Of a DNA stretch of 16,140 nt, positions 14,483-16,140 are shown in pieces (positions within the stretch are counted from its first letter, which is position 1; every line of letters starts with the position of its first letter). The DNA is taken from the NCBI GenBank assembly GCA_009782665.1, contig WRIP01000013.1:1-16140 (forward strand), written 5' to 3'. The notes under the pieces were generated by a model, which saw only the letters and a list, made by a program, of their open reading frames with translations, did no database searches and was not told the origin of the DNA. A program made the translations under genes and the position numbers. The DNA is from Oscillospiraceae bacterium. GTDB taxonomy: Bacteria > Bacillota > Clostridia > Oscillospirales > Ruminococcaceae.

Positions 14483-16140
14483 ATGGACATCATACTACCG
14501 ATAGCTGCAATTATTGCGCTATCACTCTTTTTTTCCAAACAATTTAAGCTTTCTCCGGCAGCATCGCCATTATTCGCGATAGCTTTAATAACGGTGTTTC
14601 TGTGTCTGATGGGTATGATAAATCTACTTGTGGCTGGAGTATATGTCATATATACTGCTGCCGTCTTAGGGTTGGTCTATGTCTTCTTTGTGAAGCGGTA
14701 TTCCTTCTTCGAGGTAATGCAGGAGTATCTTTCGGTAGGGGTAATCTTCTTTATCGTCGGTGTGGTGTTCTTCTATTTCTTGCTTAAAAGTAAGAACGCT
14801 ATCTTCCGTGATTGGGATGAATTTTCTTTTTGGGGAGTTGCGGCTAAAACTGTCTTCTATTACGATAAACTGTACACCTTTGTACCGGTGAGTTCACCGT
14901 TGGCATATCCTCCCGCATTACCTGTCTTCAGCTACTTCATACAGTTCTTCAGTCGGAAATTCATAGAATATCGCACCTATGTTGCCTACGATATTATGAT
15001 TGTAGCGGCGTTAGCCCCTATGTTTAGCAGGGTTAGGTTTGAAAACGCCATTACCACTATTAGTCTGACGGCATTTTCCTTCACCGGCATTTATGCGTTT
15101 TTCCATGCTTCGGAAGGACTGCGAGCCTATGCTACGTCATATGCCGACATGCAGATAGGTTTTCTCTTTGCAGGTTCTCTGCTTATGTGGTACTCGGATA
15201 ATAAACCGAAAGGCGTAAGGTATATAGGGAGCCTATTAGTGCTAATGGTGCTGACTCTATGTAAGGATATGGGACTAGCAGTAGCATTTGTAGCTGCGGC
15301 TGTAATGGTAGTCGATATGCTCATCTCGAGAACATTTCCCTCTGATAGTCTGGCAACCCGAAATGAGTTTTTTCGACGATACGCAGCCGTGTTGCTGTTA
15401 GCAGTAATCTCAGTACCGCTGTTTCTGTTGGTCGGAGTTATATGGGGAGTGGCAGCACTCATACTGGCAGTCATAGTGTTCTTTACTATTTTCTATATGA
15501 AAAAGCTTACGAAATTAGTTGAGCAACAGGGACCCGTTATACTTCGTGTGGTATCCATACTGCTGCTTTTTATTGGTATCATATTGATATATAGGGTGTG
15601 GGGGATACATTATCAAACGCTCAAGTCTGTCTCCCGTGATGCTGTCTATGTCTACTCAATCAAGGATGTGTTGAGCGGACAGAACGTGGTATTTAATCTG
15701 GTGTATGAAGAGATGATGTTCAGGTTCTTCAACCATTCGATAATCTGTTTTGGAACTATTGCCGAGATGCTGGTAGTGTTTACATTAATACCTATTGTTA
15801 TCTCACTCTTCAGCTGGAACGCAAGCAAAATACTAAGGGTAAGTGCACTGTCGATCCTGCTGAGTCTAGGATTCATTGCATACTATCTGTTTCATGCTTA
15901 TCTGTTTACCACCCAGTTCCCAAATACCTACTTCTATGAGAATACGGGAGCGGTTGAACTGATGTCCTTCAACCGATATATCTCGTCCTATGCTATAGGA
16001 CATATGTTTGCGATCGGAGGGATACTGTTCCTCGAGGTCGCTAAGCCCTTCTTCAAGACCAAGATGCTGACCTTTACCTTTGCATTAGTTGTCAGTATTT
16101 CCCTTATTCTCTCCATCTTCTACTATACACCCGAACATTA
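14483..16140 (+). CDS. Large polytopic membrane protein, GT-C-like, C-terminus beyond window
   Basis: The frame is open from the ATG at 14483 to the window end, at least 552 residues, with no stop. The start has AGAGG 7 bases upstream and lies 10 bases after the stop of the DUF2142-like gene. The protein is mostly hydrophobic helices. An outer loop after the third or fourth helix carries FRDWDEFSFWG (108-118) and then SPLAYPPALPVFSYF (139-153). This acidic WDEFS-WG motif followed by a YPP motif resembles uncharacterised bacterial membrane glycosyltransferases of the GT-C type. A large periplasm-facing domain appears to be absent up to the cut. It probably works with the neighbouring DUF2142-like protein on the same polymer. 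The function is inferred from topology and motif only. Confidence 0.8.
   Translation, partial: MDIILPIAAIIALSLFFSKQFKLSPAASPLFAIALITVFLCLMGMINLLVAGVYVIYTAAVLGLVYVFFVKRYSFFEVMQEYLSVGVIFFIVGVVFFYFLLKSKNAIFRDWDEFSFWGVAAKTVFYYDKLYTFVPVSSPLAYPPALPVFSYFIQFFSRKFIEYRTYVAYDIMIVAALAPMFSRVRFENAITTISLTAFSFTGIYAFFHASEGLRAYATSYADMQIGFLFAGSLLMWYSDNKPKGVRYIGSLLVLMVLTLCKDMGLAVAFVAAAVMVVDMLISRTFPSDSLATRNEFFRRYAAVLLLAVISVPLFLLVGVIWGVAALILAVIVFFTIFYMKKLTKLVEQQGPVILRVVSILLLFIGIILIYRVWGIHYQTLKSVSRDAVYVYSIKDVLSGQNVVFNLVYEEMMFRFFNHSIICFGTIAEMLVVFTLIPIVISLFSWNASKILRVSALSILLSLGFIAYYLFHAYLFTTQFPNTYFYENTGAVELMSFNRYISSYAIGHMFAIGGILFLEVAKPFFKTKMLTFTFALVVSISLILSIFYYTPEH

Noticed and set aside
15127..15876. Open frames on the minus strand opposite the last membrane protein
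   Set aside because: They are Ser/Thr-rich shadow translations. The plus strand is continuously open from 14483 with hydrophobic helices.

Overview
The window looks like chromosomal DNA from a Gram-positive, low-to-moderate G+C anaerobe of the Clostridia type. This is inferred from strong GGAGG-type ribosome binding sites, a single-chain (alpha2) glycyl-tRNA synthetase, an RpfB/YabE-like protein with G5 and 3D domains, the rplM-rpsI pair and a Dlt-like envelope module. I cannot name a genus. No tRNA, rRNA, CRISPR array, insertion sequence or phage gene was seen.

Left part (1-4585, all on the minus strand, read right to left): a compact operon encoding a membrane-anchored protein with three Ig-like repeats and a C-terminal transglutaminase-like domain, a DltC-like acyl carrier protein, an MBOAT O-acyltransferase, an SGNH-type protein with Cys in the usual Ser position, and a small lipoprotein cut by the window edge. 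Gaps are 15 bases or less where I can place them, and there is one small overlap. MBOAT, carrier and SGNH match the B, C and D roles of the dlt system, but no DltA-type adenylating ligase is present here. This is the most interesting system in the window. It probably modifies a surface polymer or protein with acyl or aminoacyl groups. A putative promoter with an inverted repeat around its -10 lies upstream.

Middle part (4875-8415, minus strand): rplM-rpsI have a strong promoter and their own hairpin terminator. They are followed by a second unit, glycyl-tRNA synthetase plus an ATP-grasp protein of the sugar-transfer-associated type, which ends in another hairpin terminator before the left operon.

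Right part (8714-16140, plus strand, divergent from rplM): a tightly packed series of a MIF-like tautomerase, a TtcA-family tRNA thiolase, a membrane-anchored DUF348/G5/3D protein, NeuB (nonulosonic acid synthase), a DUF2142-like polytopic membrane protein and a second large polytopic GT-C-like membrane protein that runs off the window. The last three suggest production and assembly of a surface glycan containing a sialic-acid-like sugar.

Overall, a housekeeping translation core sits between two envelope-modification operons. Whether the left operon decorates the polymer made by the right one is speculation.
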